Shown here: piece after piece, positions 35,933 to 56,947 of the stretch
Position numbering within the stretch: position 1 is the stretch's first letter
How the letters are laid out: each line of letters starts with the position of its first letter
Assembly (NCBI RefSeq): GCF_002102155.1
Contig: NZ_LQOU01000019.1
Location: forward strand, 1 to 64,000
Direction: 5' to 3'
DNA length: 64,000 bases
From: Mycobacterium europaeum
GTDB lineage: Bacteria; Actinomycetota; Actinomycetes; Mycobacteriales; Mycobacteriaceae
Program-made: the position numbers and the translations under genes
Notes under the pieces: generated by a model
Seen by the model: only the letters and a program-made list of their open reading frames with translations
Told to the model about the DNA's origin: nothing
Databases searched by the model: none

Positions 35933-36991
35933 CTAACGGGCCACCCGGCCGGTCACCGGCGGCAGTTCGGCCAGCGTCACGATCCCGGGTTCGGCGGCGA
36001 CGACGGCCGGGACGGCATTGGTGACCGGCATCGCGGTGTAGATCATTCCCAGGCCCATGAATCCGGGCTCGGTCCAGTCCTTCGGCGGCAGGCAGTGCAG
36101 GACGGTGCGCATGTTGGGCAGCCCGAACACCTGGATGACGTGGCCGTGCTCCAGCGGTTTGGGCGGCACCACGTGATTGCCCATGGTCCAGTTGAAGCCC
36201 ACGCTGACCACGTTGCGGTCGCCCTCCCAGCCGCGGTGGTAGCCATAGACGCCGCCCACCGTTCCCGCGGGGATCCGCATGAACCCCAGATCGGAATCGC
36301 CGGTGGCGGCGGTGAACGTCACGTCGAAGGTCATCCGGTCCAGCTTCGCCCCGATCGCGTCGGCCATCATGGCGGCGGATTCGGCGAAGACCTCGCTTTC
36401 GCGCCGCACGCTTTCGGCCAGCCCCGGCGTAGCGGGATCCTGCGAGAAGCCCATCGCCGTCTGGGTTTCCGCCGATTCGTAGGTCGAGCAGTCCACCGAC
36501 TCGGTGATGCGGATCTCGTCGACGCGTTCGCAGGCGCCGGACAGCACCATGCCGACCATGTTGGTCATGCCGGGGTGCGCGCCGCTGCCGAAGATCGTGG
36601 AACCGCCTCGTTTGCACGCATCGGCGATGCGTTCGCGGTCCTCCGGCGTCTGCTTGCCCCCGGTGATCCAGGCCGCGCTGGAGCAGACGTTGACGCCCGC
36701 TTCCAGTAACCGCACCAATTCATCGACGTTCGGCCACAACGGGTTATAGCAACACGCGTCGGCGCCCAGGGCGAGCAGCGCGTCGATGTCGTTCGTCGCG
36801 CGCACTCCGGTCGGTTCGGGCCAGCCGGCCAGTTCGGCGGCGTCCACGCCCACCTTGTCCGCCCCGTGCGCATACACCCCGACCAGTTCCATGTCCGGTC
36901 TGCCGATGATGGCGTGCAGCGAACGGCGCCCGATGTTTCCGGTCGTCCACTGGATCACCCGCAGCGGGCGTTCGGCCGCAGTTTTGCTCAT
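35933..36991 (-). CDS. NAD(P)-dependent dehydrogenase, DapB-like N-terminus
   Basis: This 352-residue protein has an N-terminal Rossmann domain (RVIQWTTGNIGRRSLHAII) related to dihydrodipicolinate reductase, and a C-terminal domain like that of 2,4-diaminopentanoate dehydrogenase. Several paralogues of unknown substrate are common in mycobacteria. ATG 36991 is preferred over earlier in-frame starts because AAAGGAG precedes it at good spacing. It lies 76 bases downstream of the PE/Chp-like gene on the same strand and may be read from the same transcript, but a role in the glycolipid pathway is only inferred from position. Confidence 0.75.
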   Translation of the reverse strand: MSKTAAERPLRVIQWTTGNIGRRSLHAIIGRPDMELVGVYAHGADKVGVDAAELAGWPEPTGVRATNDIDALLALGADACCYNPLWPNVDELVRLLEAGVNVCSSAAWITGGKQTPEDRERIADACKRGGSTIFGSGAHPGMTNMVGMVLSGACERVDEIRITESVDCSTYESAETQTAMGFSQDPATPGLAESVRRESEVFAESAAMMADAIGAKLDRMTFDVTFTAATGDSDLGFMRIPAGTVGGVYGYHRGWEGDRNVVSVGFNWTMGNHVVPPKPLEHGHVIQVFGLPNMRTVLHCLPPKDWTEPGFMGLGMIYTAMPVTNAVPAVVAAEPGIVTLAELPPVTGRVAR

Positions 36992-37067
36992 CGCGTCTCC
37001 TTTGACGTGGCGAATGTGAGCCATTATCGCCGACGCTGTCGCGGCGTATCGGGGCCCGCCTCTCCGC

Positions 37068-38168
37068 TCAGCGGTTGCCCTGACCGAACGCGGCCATGGA
37101 GCTGGACAATAGCTGCGAAAACGGGTCGGCACCGCCACCGAAGGTGGCCTGACTGGCCGGTGCGATCACGGCCGCCGGGTCGAAGCCCCGCACCGGATCG
37201 ACTTGGATCGGAGCCGTCAGTGGGTCGTCGTTTCGCGAATATCCCGCGTTCACCATGGGCGTCAGCTCGGCGTCGAGCTGATTGAGCAGGTCTTCCGGCA
37301 CCCCGAGGTAGCCCAGGGGCAGCACCAGTGGGAGGTGCTTCTCGGGAATCAGATACGTCGTTGTGGTCGCTCCCCGGGAGTTCACGGTGGTTCTGATGTT
37401 CTGCGGCGGCACCATGCTCGGGTCGGTGAACGCGACCGCCGTATGCCCGGTCGCCTCGCCCACCAGGGTGTTGGCGAGGGCCAACAGGTTGTCCGGACGA
37501 TCCGGGAAGTCGGCGATCATGTCGTAGGCGGCGACGAACGCCTTGGTGTCGTATTGGCTCTCCACCGGGGGCGGGATGCGGTAGTCGAGCGCGGGGACGA
37601 CGGCGCCGACCGGGAAAACGGAGGTCAGGAAGCTCTCGCCGAAGGCGTGACGTCCCACCGGATTGCCAAATGTGCTGAAAATCAATTGATTCGGCGGGGG
37701 AGCGGTCGGATCGTTCGCCAACCGGGCCTGCTCGGCGTCAAGCACGAGCGAACCCTCGGACAACCCGATGGCGGCACCGGGGCCGCCTCGGCGGATCGCC
37801 GCGTCCAGGTTGTCCGCGCCGATCGCGACCGATTCCCCGACGCTGGGCCCGTCGACTCCCAGGCCCGGGAAGGCTTCGTCCAGCCGGCCGATGCCCGGAA
37901 AGAGCCGCTCGAGCACGTGGCCCTGCACCTGCCCCGCCGGGTAGTTGACGATTTCCCGCTGGAACCCCGGAAACCATCCGGCCCCCAGGCGCCGGCCGTA
38001 CTCGTCGTAGGGGATGCCCGGGACGTGCGCGCCGCCGAGGGCGTACGCCATTCCGCCGGCGGGCGTCCCGTCGCCCGGCGCGTCGTCGGCCGTGGCGATT
38101 CCGAGGCCGAAACATCCTGTGGCGCTTAGGGTTACCAGAGCGGTAACTCCTGCGAGTAGTTTCTGCAT
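37068..38168 (-). CDS. PE-PPE-domain acyltransferase, TPP locus 'PE' / Chp2-like
   Basis: This 366-residue exported protein has an N-terminal signal sequence (1-27) with a lipobox-like ATGC (Cys19) and also a possible signal peptidase site near ATADDA. The alpha/beta-hydrolase PE-PPE domain follows, with nucleophile motif GLSEGS (Ser137). Despite the name there is no PE N-terminus. Chp1/Chp2 relatives transfer acyl chains between trehalose lipids outside the membrane; the homologue in the TPP locus is proposed to finish TPP from a diacyltrehalose precursor. ATG 38168 is chosen so the signal sequence is at the N-terminus. It lies 64 bases downstream of mmpL10. Confidence 0.85.
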   Translation of the reverse strand: MQKLLAGVTALVTLSATGCFGLGIATADDAPGDGTPAGGMAYALGGAHVPGIPYDEYGRRLGAGWFPGFQREIVNYPAGQVQGHVLERLFPGIGRLDEAFPGLGVDGPSVGESVAIGADNLDAAIRRGGPGAAIGLSEGSLVLDAEQARLANDPTAPPPNQLIFSTFGNPVGRHAFGESFLTSVFPVGAVVPALDYRIPPPVESQYDTKAFVAAYDMIADFPDRPDNLLALANTLVGEATGHTAVAFTDPSMVPPQNIRTTVNSRGATTTTYLIPEKHLPLVLPLGYLGVPEDLLNQLDAELTPMVNAGYSRNDDPLTAPIQVDPVRGFDPAAVIAPASQATFGGGADPFSQLLSSSMAAFGQGNR

Positions 38169-38232
38169 CGCCACTTCCCGCCTGCTCGATTCCGCCTCGT
38201 AGTGTCGCATACCCCGCCGGCCGGGCGGGCGT

Positions 38233-41232
38233 CTACGGCGCATTCCGGGCCGCCGATCCCGCGGGCGGCCGCCGCGATCCCGCTCGGGAGGGCCACCAGC
38301 TCGCCCGCCCGACCAGCGTAGCCAGGGCGGGCACCGTTATGGTGCGCACCACGAAGGTGTCGAGCAGGATGCCGATCCCGATCACCACACCGCCCTGGAC
38401 CACGGTGCTGATGCTGGAGAACACGAGACCCCACATGGAAGCCGCGAAGATCAATCCCGCCGCGGTGATCACCCCCCCGGTCGAACCCAGCGTGCGGATG
38501 ATGCCGTAACGCATGCTGTGCGGGGACTCGTCGCGCATTCGCGAGATCAGCAGCATGTTGTAGTCCGCCCCGACCGCGACCAAGACCACGAACGCCAAGG
38601 GCGGCACGCTCCAATGCAATTGCTGGCCGAGGACGAATTGGAACGTCACCACGCCGATGCCGACCGCTGACAAGTACGAGATGACGACGGACGCCACCAG
38701 ATACAGCGGTGCGACGACCGCTCGCAGCAGCGCGATCAAGGTCAACAGCACGACGATGAGGGTGACCGCGATGATGAATCTGATGTCGTGCTCGTAGAAG
38801 TCGCGCGTGTCACGCAGGGTGACGGGATAGCCCGCCATCGATATGGAGGCATCCGCCAACGCGGTATTCGGTTGGGCTCCCCGGGCGGTGTCGGCGATCG
38901 CGTTGACCTGGTCCATCGCCTCGGCGCTGAACGGGTTCAGTTTGGTTTGAACCAGATAACGCACCGAATGGCCGTCCGGCGAGACGAACGCCTTCGCCGC
39001 CTTCTTGAACTCCTCCATGTGCAGGAGCTGCGCCGGGACGTTGAACCCCGCCATCGACGGCTCGGCCGCATCGCGTTTCAGCGTCAGGAGAAACGCCGAC
39101 GCCTCACCGAGACCGGCGCCCATCTGTTTGATCTGGTCGACCAGCTGGTCTACTCCGTCGGCGACCTGCCGGCTTCCACCCGCGAACTCCGCGGCGCCCT
39201 GCTGGAGATGGTTCAGGTCCGCCTGCAGGCCACCCGGTTGGTCCAGCCCCATGGCATGCAGCGCCTTGACGAAGCCGGCCAGCGCGGCACGCAGATGATC
39301 GACCGATGCGTTGAGGGTCTGCCGGTCTTGGAACGCCTGCAGTTGTGCGGCCAGGTCGTTGATCTGGTCGAGGCTTCCGTCACCGCGCGCGTTGACCACC
39401 CGCTCGAATTGGACGCGGGTGGCGCTGCAGGAGGGGTCGGCATCGCAGACCTGGTTGCCTTCCAGCGCGGTCAGCACCGGGGCCACCCAGGCGAACAGAT
39501 CCTTGACCGCCGCGAAGTTCACGCCGATGGTATGGCCGAGCGAGTTGATGCTGTTGACCAGTTTGGCCGCCACGACGACTTCTTTGACCAGCTTGTCGCC
39601 GCCGTATTGGCTCCTGATCGAGGTGAAGGCATCCGTCAGGCCCCGCATCCCGGCCACCATCTGGTTGACTTGCCCGCGCACCTCGCCGAGGTTGTCGGCC
39701 AGCGTGTTCGCCCCGGCGGCCAAGCGGTTCAGATCGTCGGTGTGGTCGCCGATCAGCGCGGAACCGGCGCCCAGGCGAGCGCCGATCGCGCCCGCCTGAT
39801 ACGTCGCTCGGAACTGTTCCGGCACGGCTCCGGCGGGGCGGGTCACGCCGCTGACCTGAGCGATGTTCGGCAGTTGGTTGACCCGGCTGGCCATCTGCTC
39901 CAGATCCGCCAGGGCCCGCGGTGTGCGCAGGTCGTGCGGTGACTGGACGAGGATGTATTCGGGGATGGACTGGTTGACCGGGAAGTGGCGATCCAGCGCG
40001 GCGTACCCGAGCGAGCTCGGGGCCGAGGCCCGCAGCGCCTTGCGGTCGTCGTAGTTGTAGCGCACCAAGCCCGCGCAGCTGGCGAGGATGATCAACACCA
40101 GCGCGCTGGCGACCAGGTGACGTCTCGGCCGGCGCACGATGCGTATCCCGGACCGCCGCCAAAACCGGGCGGTCAGTTCGCGCGACGGTTTGATCCATCC
40201 GCGTGGCCCGGCCAGCACCAGTACGGCGGGCAGCAACGTCATTGCCGCGAGGAACGCGACACCGATGCCGATGGCCGAGGACACCCCCACCGTGGAGAAC
40301 ACGCCCATTCGGGCAAAACTCATGCCGAGGAAGGTGATCCCCACCGTGGCCGCGGACGCGGCGATCACTTTTCCGATCGAGAGCAACGCCCGCCGTACCG
40401 CCTCGTCGTTGTCGGCGCCGAGCCGCAGATAGTCGTGATAACGGCTGATCAGAAAGACCGCATAATCGGTTCCCGCGCCGGCGACCATTGCGCTCAAGAA
40501 GACGATGGACTGGTTCGACACGCCCAACCCGCTGGCCCGCGAGATGCCGGCCACGACGGCCTGCGCGATCACCATCGACGTCCCGATCGCGATCAGCGGC
40601 AGCAGCATGGTGAGCGGGTTGCGGTAAACGACGAGCAGGACGATGAGCACCAGCGCGGCGATCGCAAGTTCGATCGGAACGCGGTCCCGCTCGCCGGCGA
40701 CGGTGAGGTCGCTGACGGTGGCCGCGGGTCCGGCGAGGTTCGCCGTCAGCGGAGTTCCGGCGACGCTGCGGTGGACGACGTCGGCGACCCGGGTGTAGGC
40801 GGCGTAGGCCTTCGGGGTGCCCAATTCGCCGGCGATGCCGACCGGCAGCACCCAGGACTTGTGGTCTTTGCTGGTCAAACCCGCGCGCAGCGCCGGCGTG
40901 CTGAGGAAATCCTGCAACATCAGCACGTCGCGGGTGTCGTCGTGCAGGGCGGTCACCACTTTGCGGTAGGCGGCCTCGTCGGCCGGCCCGAGCCCCTTCT
41001 CATCCGTGAGGACCACCAGCAGCAGGTCCTCGGCGCCCGATTCGTGAAACGCCTCGGTCATCTTCCGGGCGGCGACGCTCGACGGCGCGCCGCTGGGCAG
41101 TATCGCGAGCGGATGCTTCTGCGCCATCTCGTTCAGGGTCGGCAACGTCAGCGGCAGGGCGACCGCGACCACGGCCCAGAGCCCGATCACCACCCCGGGC
41201 CACCGCATCACAAAATTGGCTAGCCGTCGCAC
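38233..41232 (-). CDS. mmpL10: MmpL10-like lipid transporter
   Basis: This 999-residue RND transporter has proton-relay motifs [12 protein letters not shown] and [12 protein letters not shown]. It begins [17 protein letters not shown], as in the MmpL8/MmpL10 type, which acts without an MmpS. The second periplasmic domain has long heptad-like helices (about 470-720). Its neighbours (PE/Chp2-like, papA3, pks) identify it as the TPP-locus MmpL10, which exports the acyltrehalose precursor. It starts at a GTG with GGGAG upstream, 66 bases after the papA3 stop. Confidence 0.9.
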   Translation of the reverse strand: MRRLANFVMRWPGVVIGLWAVVAVALPLTLPTLNEMAQKHPLAILPSGAPSSVAARKMTEAFHESGAEDLLLVVLTDEKGLGPADEAAYRKVVTALHDDTRDVLMLQDFLSTPALRAGLTSKDHKSWVLPVGIAGELGTPKAYAAYTRVADVVHRSVAGTPLTANLAGPAATVSDLTVAGERDRVPIELAIAALVLIVLLVVYRNPLTMLLPLIAIGTSMVIAQAVVAGISRASGLGVSNQSIVFLSAMVAGAGTDYAVFLISRYHDYLRLGADNDEAVRRALLSIGKVIAASAATVGITFLGMSFARMGVFSTVGVSSAIGIGVAFLAAMTLLPAVLVLAGPRGWIKPSRELTARFWRRSGIRIVRRPRRHLVASALVLIILASCAGLVRYNYDDRKALRASAPSSLGYAALDRHFPVNQSIPEYILVQSPHDLRTPRALADLEQMASRVNQLPNIAQVSGVTRPAGAVPEQFRATYQAGAIGARLGAGSALIGDHTDDLNRLAAGANTLADNLGEVRGQVNQMVAGMRGLTDAFTSIRSQYGGDKLVKEVVVAAKLVNSINSLGHTIGVNFAAVKDLFAWVAPVLTALEGNQVCDADPSCSATRVQFERVVNARGDGSLDQINDLAAQLQAFQDRQTLNASVDHLRAALAGFVKALHAMGLDQPGGLQADLNHLQQGAAEFAGGSRQVADGVDQLVDQIKQMGAGLGEASAFLLTLKRDAAEPSMAGFNVPAQLLHMEEFKKAAKAFVSPDGHSVRYLVQTKLNPFSAEAMDQVNAIADTARGAQPNTALADASISMAGYPVTLRDTRDFYEHDIRFIIAVTLIVVLLTLIALLRAVVAPLYLVASVVISYLSAVGIGVVTFQFVLGQQLHWSVPPLAFVVLVAVGADYNMLLISRMRDESPHSMRYGIIRTLGSTGGVITAAGLIFAASMWGLVFSSISTVVQGGVVIGIGILLDTFVVRTITVPALATLVGRASWWPSRAGSRRPPAGSAARNAP

Positions 41233-41298
41233 ATCGAACTCCCGGCCGGCCGGAGATGGCTCATCCAGAGGAAAGCAGCAGCCATCGCCTACTCCTTG

Positions 41299-42720
41299 CT
41301 ATGCAACGCGCCCCCAGTGCCCGGTATCGGCGACCCGCATGCACACGGACTTCATCGCTGCGACGTACCGGGAAACCGATTTCTGGGCAACCGCGTTCGC
41401 GGGGTACATGACCGCCATCGCGGTGCCCTCTTCGTACCGGAAGATATAGATCGTGAGTTGGTAGGAATACCTTCCGTCGGAATAGATTCCGATGTTGTTT
41501 GCGTAGCCCATTTCGGCTGCCGCCAGCACGGCGTTCATGGGGGCGGCGTCGCTGTGCAAGAAATTCGTCACGGGGAAGTTCGGACGGGGCCTGCTCAGCC
41601 ACGGCGCCAATTCCAGCACGCGGTAATACGGCACCTTGGCCATGTCCAGGCTTGAATCAAAAGATGTCTGCGCCGCCCACGCGGCTTCGCTGAAGGACAC
41701 CGCTGCAATCGGAATGGTGATCGGAACCAGCCCGGTGAACCAGCCCTGGGTCATGAAGTTGTCCGACGTCCTGCGGGTATCTCTGGGAGTGAGCCCGTAA
41801 TACGTTGCCGCGCCGGTGAATTCGTGTTCCACCTGGGCGAGGCAGGCGAACAGCCCGCCGACGAAGCGAGCGCCCGCCGCCGAGCTGGCCGATTCGAACC
41901 TCGCCGTCTGCGCCGCGTCCATCAACGTGTCCGTGATCATGTCACTCTTGGTGGGCTCCAGTGGATTGCCCAATGGCAAAGGGAACTCCGGCAGGCTGCC
42001 ATTGTTGTTCTCCGCGAATTCGATCCACGCGCGTACCGGAGGCGAATCCACGGTCAAAGCCGACGTGTGCTGGCGCTCTTGGAGACAGAAATCGTCGAAG
42101 CTTCCGGCGGCGGGCAGGGCGAGGGGCCCGGCGCCGCTTGTCAACGCCGAATACCTGGCATGGGACTCCACCATCGTGATGCCGATCAGCGCGGCGTCGC
42201 CGTGGACGTGATCGATACTCGCGTAGAAGGTGAAGTGGTCGTCGTTTTGAACGATCCCGAAGCTGAAGCACTCCCAATGAAACGGGTCGGGTGTGGCGAC
42301 TACATGATTGTGCAAGTCCTCGATGGCCAATTCGCCGTGGACCGTCGGCGTGAATTCGATATCGTCGGGATCATCGATGGTATGCCGGAGAATCTCTCCG
42401 GTTTCGGTGTATTCGAACCAACTGCGGTACGTGTCGTGGCGACGCAGGTACGCGTTGAGCGCCTCGTTCATGGCGGAGATGTCGCACTGGCCGGAAATTT
42501 GGCACGTCGCGATGATCTGCCGCGAATAGTCGAGGCCCGAGGTCGTTTGCCGGTGGTAGCCCTGAAGATGTTGCCCCTGCATGTAGCTGACCGGGACGGG
42601 ACTGACCGGCGCCTGCCGGGCCTTCTCCCGGGCGGCGGGCGTCGGGTGCCAGGAGACGACCACGCCTGGGCTCAGCGTCCACTCAGCGATTGAGCCGATC
42701 GTAATCTTCCCGATGCGCAA
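41299..42720 (-). CDS. papA3: Polyketide-associated acyltransferase PapA3-like
   Basis: This 473-residue condensation-domain acyltransferase has the HxxxD active site as H171-V-H-G-D175. PapA enzymes move acyl or polyketide chains from a carrier to trehalose in the cytoplasm. Start choice: a TTG at 42720 has GAGGAG 6 bases upstream and begins LRIGKITIGSIAEW, the expected N-terminus; the frame is open to 42966, but that part looks unlike PapA. In the TPP locus PapA3 makes the diacyltrehalose that MmpL10 exports. It is divergent from pks across 335 bases. Confidence 0.88.
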   Translation of the reverse strand: MRIGKITIGSIAEWTLSPGVVVSWHPTPAAREKARQAPVSPVPVSYMQGQHLQGYHRQTTSGLDYSRQIIATCQISGQCDISAMNEALNAYLRRHDTYRSWFEYTETGEILRHTIDDPDDIEFTPTVHGELAIEDLHNHVVATPDPFHWECFSFGIVQNDDHFTFYASIDHVHGDAALIGITMVESHARYSALTSGAGPLALPAAGSFDDFCLQERQHTSALTVDSPPVRAWIEFAENNNGSLPEFPLPLGNPLEPTKSDMITDTLMDAAQTARFESASSAAGARFVGGLFACLAQVEHEFTGAATYYGLTPRDTRRTSDNFMTQGWFTGLVPITIPIAAVSFSEAAWAAQTSFDSSLDMAKVPYYRVLELAPWLSRPRPNFPVTNFLHSDAAPMNAVLAAAEMGYANNIGIYSDGRYSYQLTIYIFRYEEGTAMAVMYPANAVAQKSVSRYVAAMKSVCMRVADTGHWGRVA

Positions 42721-43055
42721 GATCTTCTCCTCGGTCTGCCGGGCGGCGGTTCCGGGCCCCGCTGGTGGCCAGATCAACATAACTTCTTCGGCGACTTCCG
42801 ACCCCGACATGCCGGGCCACAGCTGTTCCCCGACGGGTGCGGGGGTGGTTAGGGTAAGACCGGCCCGACGTGGGGACGCGGTCCGGCATCCGGCGAACAC
42901 TACTCGCCGCTGGGGGATCATTCTGCTGCGCCTAGGGTCGACATGTGGTGCAGTGAGCGGGGTCAAAAGCTGGGTCCGTAAAAAGTCACGGGCCTATCGC
43001 CGGAGGCTGGTCCCCGGGGGATCGCCTTCGTCGTCCGAGGTGAGAGGACAGATGC
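42721..43055. other. Divergent promoter region between papA3 and pks
   Basis: 335 bases with no separate gene. AGAGGA at 43041-43046 serves the pks ATG, and GAGGAG (minus strand, about 42726-42731) serves papA3. Possible -10 boxes (TAGGGT near 42934 on plus, TACCCT near 42855 on minus) have no matching -35, so promoters are not assigned. Confidence 0.5.
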
Positions 43056-54041
<10,986 letters not shown>

Positions 54042-54044
54042 GGG

Positions 54045-54476
54045 TCAGTCGCTGATATCGAATCCGGCGATGACCTTGGTCGGGCGCAGGCGCACCACCA
54101 GTTCGCCGGGGACGGAGTTGCGGCGGCCGAACTCCTCGGCGCGGTCGGCGCCCATGTACCGTGCGCCGGTGCGGGTGGCGATGTCGAGCACCTCGGCCGG
54201 GTCCTCGCTCACCGTCGCCACCCCCTGCACCTGAACGAATGAATACGGCGGATGAGGATCGTCGACGCACATCACCACTCGCGGATCGCGATGCAGGGCA
54301 CGGCCTTTCGACGTGTCACGGCCGGTGTTGAACGCCAGCTCCCCCTGGTCCACGACGAACCACACCGGCGCGACCAGTGGTCGGCCGTCGGCGGCCACGT
54401 AACCGAGCATGCCGGTGCGGGTTCCGGCTGACAGGAACTCGACAACCCTTTCCGAGAGCGCGGCGGGCCCGGCCAT
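54045..54476 (-). CDS. PPOX-class (FMN or F420-dependent) oxidoreductase
   Basis: This 143-residue split-barrel protein (GYVAADGRPLVAPVWFVVDQG, KGRALHRDPRVVMCVDD) resembles the pyridoxamine-phosphate-oxidase-like FDOR-B family; mycobacterial members often use F420. The cofactor cannot be told with certainty. It begins 3 bases after the stop of an acyl-CoA dehydrogenase gene and closes a three-gene minus-strand operon. Confidence 0.8.
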   Translation of the reverse strand: MAGPAALSERVVEFLSAGTRTGMLGYVAADGRPLVAPVWFVVDQGELAFNTGRDTSKGRALHRDPRVVMCVDDPHPPYSFVQVQGVATVSEDPAEVLDIATRTGARYMGADRAEEFGRRNSVPGELVVRLRPTKVIAGFDISD

Positions 54477-54479
54477 ACG

Positions 54480-55586
54480 TTAGAGACGGGCCAGGTCGTA
54501 GTCGCCGATGTGGTCGATCAGGTTGTGCAGGTGGTCGCCCGAGGTGCCCAACATGTGCTCGATCGCGGTGAGCCGGGCCGCGTAGTGGGCGACCGGGTAT
54601 TCCGCCGTCACCCCGATGCCGCCGTGCAGCTGGATCGACTCCTGGGCGATGTGCCGGCCCGAGCGGCCGATCTGCAGCTTGGCCCGCGAGGCGATCACCG
54701 GATCGAGGTTGCCGTCCGCGATGGACATCGACGCGTACAAGCTCATGCTGTGCGCCAGTTCGAGCGACACGTACATGTCGGCCGCCCGCTGGGTGAGTGC
54801 CTGGAACTTGTTGAGCGTGACGCCGAACTGCTTGCGGGTCTTGAGGTAGTCGGTGGTCAGCCGCAGCGCTTCCTCCATCGCCCCGACCGCCTCGGCGCAC
54901 AGCGCCGCCTGGATGCGGATGACGGCGTCGCGGATGGTCTGCGACGCGTCCGCCGCTTCGCCCAGGGGCTCGGCGGGCGTGGCGTCCAGGTCGATCTGCG
55001 CGCCGCGCTGTCCGTCGAAGGTCCGGTAGGGGTGACGCGTGACCGTGTTCGCGTCCACCAGGAACAGGCCCGTCCCGCCGTCCGGCAGGGCGGCGCTGAC
55101 CACCAGCGTGTCGGCGCAGTCCCCGGCGAGCACCGGGTTCTTGCGTCCGCTCAATGCCCATGAATCGCCTTGCCGCGCGGCCTTGGTGCTCGCATCCGCG
55201 GTCGGTGTGCGGTGCCCCGGTTCCAGGTGGGCGAAGGCCAGCAGCCGTTGGCCGGCCGCGACGTCGTCGAGCTGTTCCTTCTGCGCGTCGGTGCCCAGCT
55301 CGGCGATCAGCGCGCCCGGCGCGAGCGCGGCGTGCAGGATCGGTTCCGGGGCCAGCCGGCGGCCCGCCTCGGCGAGCACGACCATGATCTCGATCTGGCC
55401 CGCCTCCTCCGGGTCGAAGCCGAGGCCCAGGATCCCGGTGTCGGCGAGCTGGCTCCATACCTCGCGGCTCCAGCCCAGGTCCGAGCCGATGACCTTGTTG
55501 CGGCTCTCCGGGTCGTAGCTGCGCGACAGCAGGTCGCGGGTCGTGTCGCGGAGCAGTGTCTGCTCGTCGGTCAACTGAAAGTCCAT
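54480..55586 (-). CDS. Acyl-CoA dehydrogenase, smaller subunit-like (FadE)
   Basis: This 368-residue flavoprotein fold begins MDFQLTDEQTLLRDTTRDLL and has the C-terminal HGGIGVTAEYP motif of acyl-CoA dehydrogenases. The open frame extends upstream to 55910, but ATG 55586 starts at the family N-terminus, 7 bases after the preceding fadE. Two adjacent, different fadE genes suggest a heterotetramer of the FadE28-FadE29 type, used in mycobacteria on sterol side-chain or bulky acyl-CoAs. Confidence 0.88.
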   Translation of the reverse strand: MDFQLTDEQTLLRDTTRDLLSRSYDPESRNKVIGSDLGWSREVWSQLADTGILGLGFDPEEAGQIEIMVVLAEAGRRLAPEPILHAALAPGALIAELGTDAQKEQLDDVAAGQRLLAFAHLEPGHRTPTADASTKAARQGDSWALSGRKNPVLAGDCADTLVVSAALPDGGTGLFLVDANTVTRHPYRTFDGQRGAQIDLDATPAEPLGEAADASQTIRDAVIRIQAALCAEAVGAMEEALRLTTDYLKTRKQFGVTLNKFQALTQRAADMYVSLELAHSMSLYASMSIADGNLDPVIASRAKLQIGRSGRHIAQESIQLHGGIGVTAEYPVAHYAARLTAIEHMLGTSGDHLHNLIDHIGDYDLARL

Positions 55587-55593
55587 GGCTGCC

Positions 55594-56754
55594 TCACAAT
55601 CCCAGAATGGTGGACGCGATGATGTTGCGCTGCACCTCGTTGCTGCCGCCATAGATCGACGTCTTGCGGTAGTTGAGGTAGTGCGGCGCACTGTGTTGCG
55701 CCCAGTCCGGAGACGCGATGTCCTCCCCGTCGGCGGGCAACGCGTCGGGACCGGCCACCTCGACCAGCAGCTCGGTGGCCACCTGCTGCAGTTGACTGCC
55801 GCGGAGTTTGAGCACCGACGATGCCGGATTGGGCTGTCCGTTCGCCGAGTCCGTGACCACCCGTGACTGCGTGAGTTCCAATGCCAGCAACTCGTTTTCG
55901 GCCTCGGCAAGCCGGGCCGCGAACAGCGGGTCCTTGAGCAGGCCGACCTCGGCGGCGTGCTTCTTCACCTCGGCCAGGCGCACCTTGGTCCGCCCGACGC
56001 CGGCGATGCCGGTCCGTTCGTTGCCCAGCAGGAATTTCGCGTACGTCCAGCCCTTGTTCTCTTCCCCCACAAGCTGATTCGCGGGTACGCGGACGTCTTC
56101 GAAAAAGATCTCGTTGACCTCGTGGCCGCCGTCGATCGTCTTGATGGGCCGCAGGGTGATCCCCGGGCTCTTCATGTCGAACAGCAGGAACGAGATGCCG
56201 GCCTGACGCTTGGGCGCCTGCGGGTCGGTGCGCACCAGGCAGAAGATCCAGTCCGCGTACTGGCCGAGCGTGGTCCAGGTCTTCTGGCCGTTGACGACGT
56301 AGCTGTCGCCGTCCCGGACCGCGGTGGTGCGCAGCGACGCCAGGTCCGAGCCGGCCTCGGGCTCGGAAAACCCCTGGCACCACCAGATGTCGAGGCTCGC
56401 GGTCGGCGGCAGGAAGCGTTGTTTGACCTCCTCCGAACCGAATTCGGCGATCACCGGACCCACCATCTTGGTGTTGAAGTTCAGCGGCTCCGGGACGCAC
56501 GCCAGCTGCATTTCGTCGGCCCAGATCTGGTGTTGGGTGGCCGTCCAGTCCTTGCCGCCCCACTCGACCGGCCAGTTCGGCACCGCCAGGCCGTGCTCGT
56601 GCAGGATCTTGTGGCTGGTGACGATGTCCTCATGGTTCACTTCCGCCGAGCCCCGGCGCACCCGCTCGCGCAGCTCTTCCGGGATCTTGGTGGTGTAGAT
56701 CGTGCGGAGTTCGTCGCGGAACGCGGCTTCCTCCGGTGTGAGCGCCAGTTGCAC
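55594..56754 (-). CDS. Acyl-CoA dehydrogenase, larger subunit-like (FadE)
   Basis: This 386-residue acyl-CoA dehydrogenase has FAD-binding features (WWCQGFSEPEAGSDLASL) and a C-terminal IYGGSNEVQ motif. In medium-chain enzymes the matching IYEGT segment carries the catalytic Glu; here that place is Gly, so the base must lie elsewhere or in the partner subunit. A perfect AGGAGG lies before its GTG start. It heads the operon with the second fadE and the PPOX gene, and is divergent from comEA across 193 bases. Confidence 0.9.
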   Translation of the reverse strand: MQLALTPEEAAFRDELRTIYTTKIPEELRERVRRGSAEVNHEDIVTSHKILHEHGLAVPNWPVEWGGKDWTATQHQIWADEMQLACVPEPLNFNTKMVGPVIAEFGSEEVKQRFLPPTASLDIWWCQGFSEPEAGSDLASLRTTAVRDGDSYVVNGQKTWTTLGQYADWIFCLVRTDPQAPKRQAGISFLLFDMKSPGITLRPIKTIDGGHEVNEIFFEDVRVPANQLVGEENKGWTYAKFLLGNERTGIAGVGRTKVRLAEVKKHAAEVGLLKDPLFAARLAEAENELLALELTQSRVVTDSANGQPNPASSVLKLRGSQLQQVATELLVEVAGPDALPADGEDIASPDWAQHSAPHYLNYRKTSIYGGSNEVQRNIIASTILGL

Positions 56755-56935
56755 GGCGGCCTCCTGTCATCTGGGGGTGAACGTGGCCACCAGCGTCGGA
56801 GGGGCCCGGTTCTGGCGATGCGTTCTCGGTTCCATATTGACCCATGCCTCACAGCGGTTGTGCACAGCCTCGGTTTAGTCCACAGACGCCGGCCGGGCAG
56901 GTGCCGCTCGGGGCCGGGCCGGCGGTCGGCGCGCC

Positions 56936-56941
56936 TACGGT
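56936..56941 (+). promoter_or_regulatory. -10 box TACGGT, leaderless start for comEA
   Basis: TACGGT is followed by 6 bases and the comEA ATG, with no Shine-Dalgarno. Confidence 0.45.
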
Positions 56942-56947
56942 CGGCGC

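Noticed and set aside
35933..37138. Longer form of the DapB-like dehydrogenase from the upstream start
   Set aside because: ATG 36991 has AAAGGAG before it and begins just before the Rossmann strand.
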